DNA of 64,000 bases from Anagrus nilaparvatae (taxonomy: Eukaryota; Arthropoda; Insecta; Hymenoptera; Mymaridae). The notes beneath the pieces were generated by a model. That model was not told the DNA's origin. It saw only the letters and a program-made list of their open reading frames with translations, and made no database searches. The DNA is taken from assembly GCA_022575985.1 (NCBI GenBank), contig JAKSXM010000007.1, positions 58,062,501-58,126,500 on the forward strand. The letters run 5' to 3'. This document shows, in pieces, positions 62,717 through 64,000 of the stretch. The position numbers and the translations under genes are program-made. Position 1 is the stretch's first letter; each line of letters opens with the position of its first letter.

Positions 62717-64000
62717 CTAAAACATTAAATTTTCATTGTTAATTAAAACTAATATTGATTAAATTGTTGAAATATTTAAAATGTTTTATATGAAGCCGTA
62801 AACAAGAATTTGTTGATTAGAACTTAACAATATGTATCGAATATGTATTATGATACAATTTTTGGGGTTAAAACCTCAATTTTTAATTTTGGCATTTAGT
62901 GCTTCAAATGAGGAATTTTTTTCAATTATTAAAGAACTTCATTTCAATTATATTTAATCAATATAATATCAAAGATGGAAAACTATTATTATTCAATGCA
63001 GATTCAATGAATATTGTCTTACATGGTCTTACAGGACAAATAATAGACTTGGTAAATCTTGTAAATGAGAATTTCGGTAATTATTTAATCCCTTTATGAA
63101 ATAAAATTCAGGACATAGTTTAAAATAATTGGATTATAACTTTTAAAGTACTTATAACATAAATTGGATATTAAAGTAACCCTATCATCATAAACAATTA
63201 ATTAAGATATACCTTGAAAATACCTTTGACAATAAAATGAATATAATAAAAAGCTCAAATACTTAGAAATATTTTACAGTAAAGAATTTAAAAAATTTGT
63301 TAAGATCATTAAGTAATATTAGAAGTATTACATTTAATACCTCTTTAAAGCTTTTTCAAAAGAGAAATTAAAAATACATATTTAAGTACTTTGTAATATA
63401 TTTTGAAAGAAATTGTCGAGGAAATTGTCAAGAACAAAAATATGATTATTTTATTTAATGTACATAATATAATAAAATAAAGATGTTGCGGTTTATTTAA
63501 TTTTAAATATTCCCCATAGAATAGGAAATTGGTCTTGATGGTACTTGAGTTTGAAATGCTTCTTAAAATTTTGTATGTATGAAATAATTTTTGGCAACTT
63601 TTCAACTTTTGATCCCAAAGCTATATATGTAGTACCTGAAACGGTAATAGCTTACAAATCAAACATTTACAAACAATTTACTTTTTCAAAGTTTTATTTA
63701 TATGTTTACAAGTTTTTTATTTGTTTGTTTGGGTATAGAATTTTTTAGATATTGATAAAGAAGGATATAAAATTTATCAATTTATTTTTATATTCTATCG
63801 AGGTGTAAGAAAATAATTACGCTAAATTAAAAGAATCTCTGGCTAAAAATGAAGTTAGACTAATTACGAGTTTAATCACTTAGTCGAGTTGATCATTTAC
63901 TCGATATATTAATTAGCTAAGTTTGTCTCAAAATATCAAGATAAAGTTACATAAACATAATCTTCAGTTGAAATGACGTAATAAAATTTAATTAACAAGG
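62717..64000. other. G-beta 5' intron, incomplete
   Basis: No first exon (a MNELDSLRQEAE-like start) is visible on the minus strand. Two plus-strand frames (62899-63099 and 63545-63748) look slightly protein-like but match nothing I recognise. Confidence 0.5.

Noticed and set aside
62899..63748. Two plus-strand frames of 66-67 codons in the G-beta 5' intron
   Set aside because: Mildly protein-like but with no recognisable domain, no splice structure and AT-driven composition.

Overview
This window looks like nuclear DNA from an insect. It is strongly AT-rich and full of A/T homopolymers. It holds two intron-containing animal genes with GT-AG introns, insect-type LINE and BEL/Pao retroelement relics, and many short DNA-transposon derivatives. 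I cannot fix the order of insect. There is nothing bacterial (no operons, ribosome binding sites or CRISPR) and I found no tRNA or rRNA gene.

Two real protein-coding genes are present, in convergent orientation. (1) A plus-strand DNAAF1/LRRC50 homologue (Drosophila dtr type; cytoplasmic assembly factor for axonemal dynein arms) spans 32752-55942. I could build 14 coding exons that keep one frame (909 codons), with a conserved LRR-LRRcap half and a poorly conserved Asn/Asp/Glu/Lys-rich tail. Its introns are swollen with transposons; intron 12 alone is 11.6 kb. (2) A minus-strand G-protein beta subunit (Gbeta13F/GNB1 type, WD40 propeller) occupies 59987-62716 in four exons, covering about residues 20-340. 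The exon for the first ~19 residues lies beyond the right edge. Both polypeptides look intact apart from one weak splice donor in DNAAF1.

The left half (1-32700) has no intact gene. It holds LINE reverse-transcriptase relics (1-300, ~590-2590, ~8100-8450), a BEL/Pao Pol relic (~23464-24240), possible Helitron ends, and a dense series of foldback (long inverted-repeat) elements and MITEs. Several have clean target-site signatures: TA for the CTCCAGTC family and TTAA for one 731-bp element.

The DNAAF1 introns preserve a readable nested insertion history. A ~6.9-kb foldback (40713-47597) was hit by a gag-only BEL-like LTR element (41537-44768, 5-bp duplication AAGAC), a second foldback (44913-45843), and a third element (46043-46914) that itself carries a TA-flanked MITE (46492-46760). 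Further on, a 951-bp near-identical copy of DNAAF1 exon 11 plus its flanks sits in intron 12 inside a LINE relic (48401-49351), bordered by a 31-bp direct repeat. Intron 13 has a foldback whose arms are ~120/240-bp tandem arrays.

I found no evidence of a new defence, biosynthetic or gene-cluster system. The most unusual items are the relocated exon copy, the foldback families with internal tandem arrays, the mosaic LTRs and the C/G-tract minisatellites.
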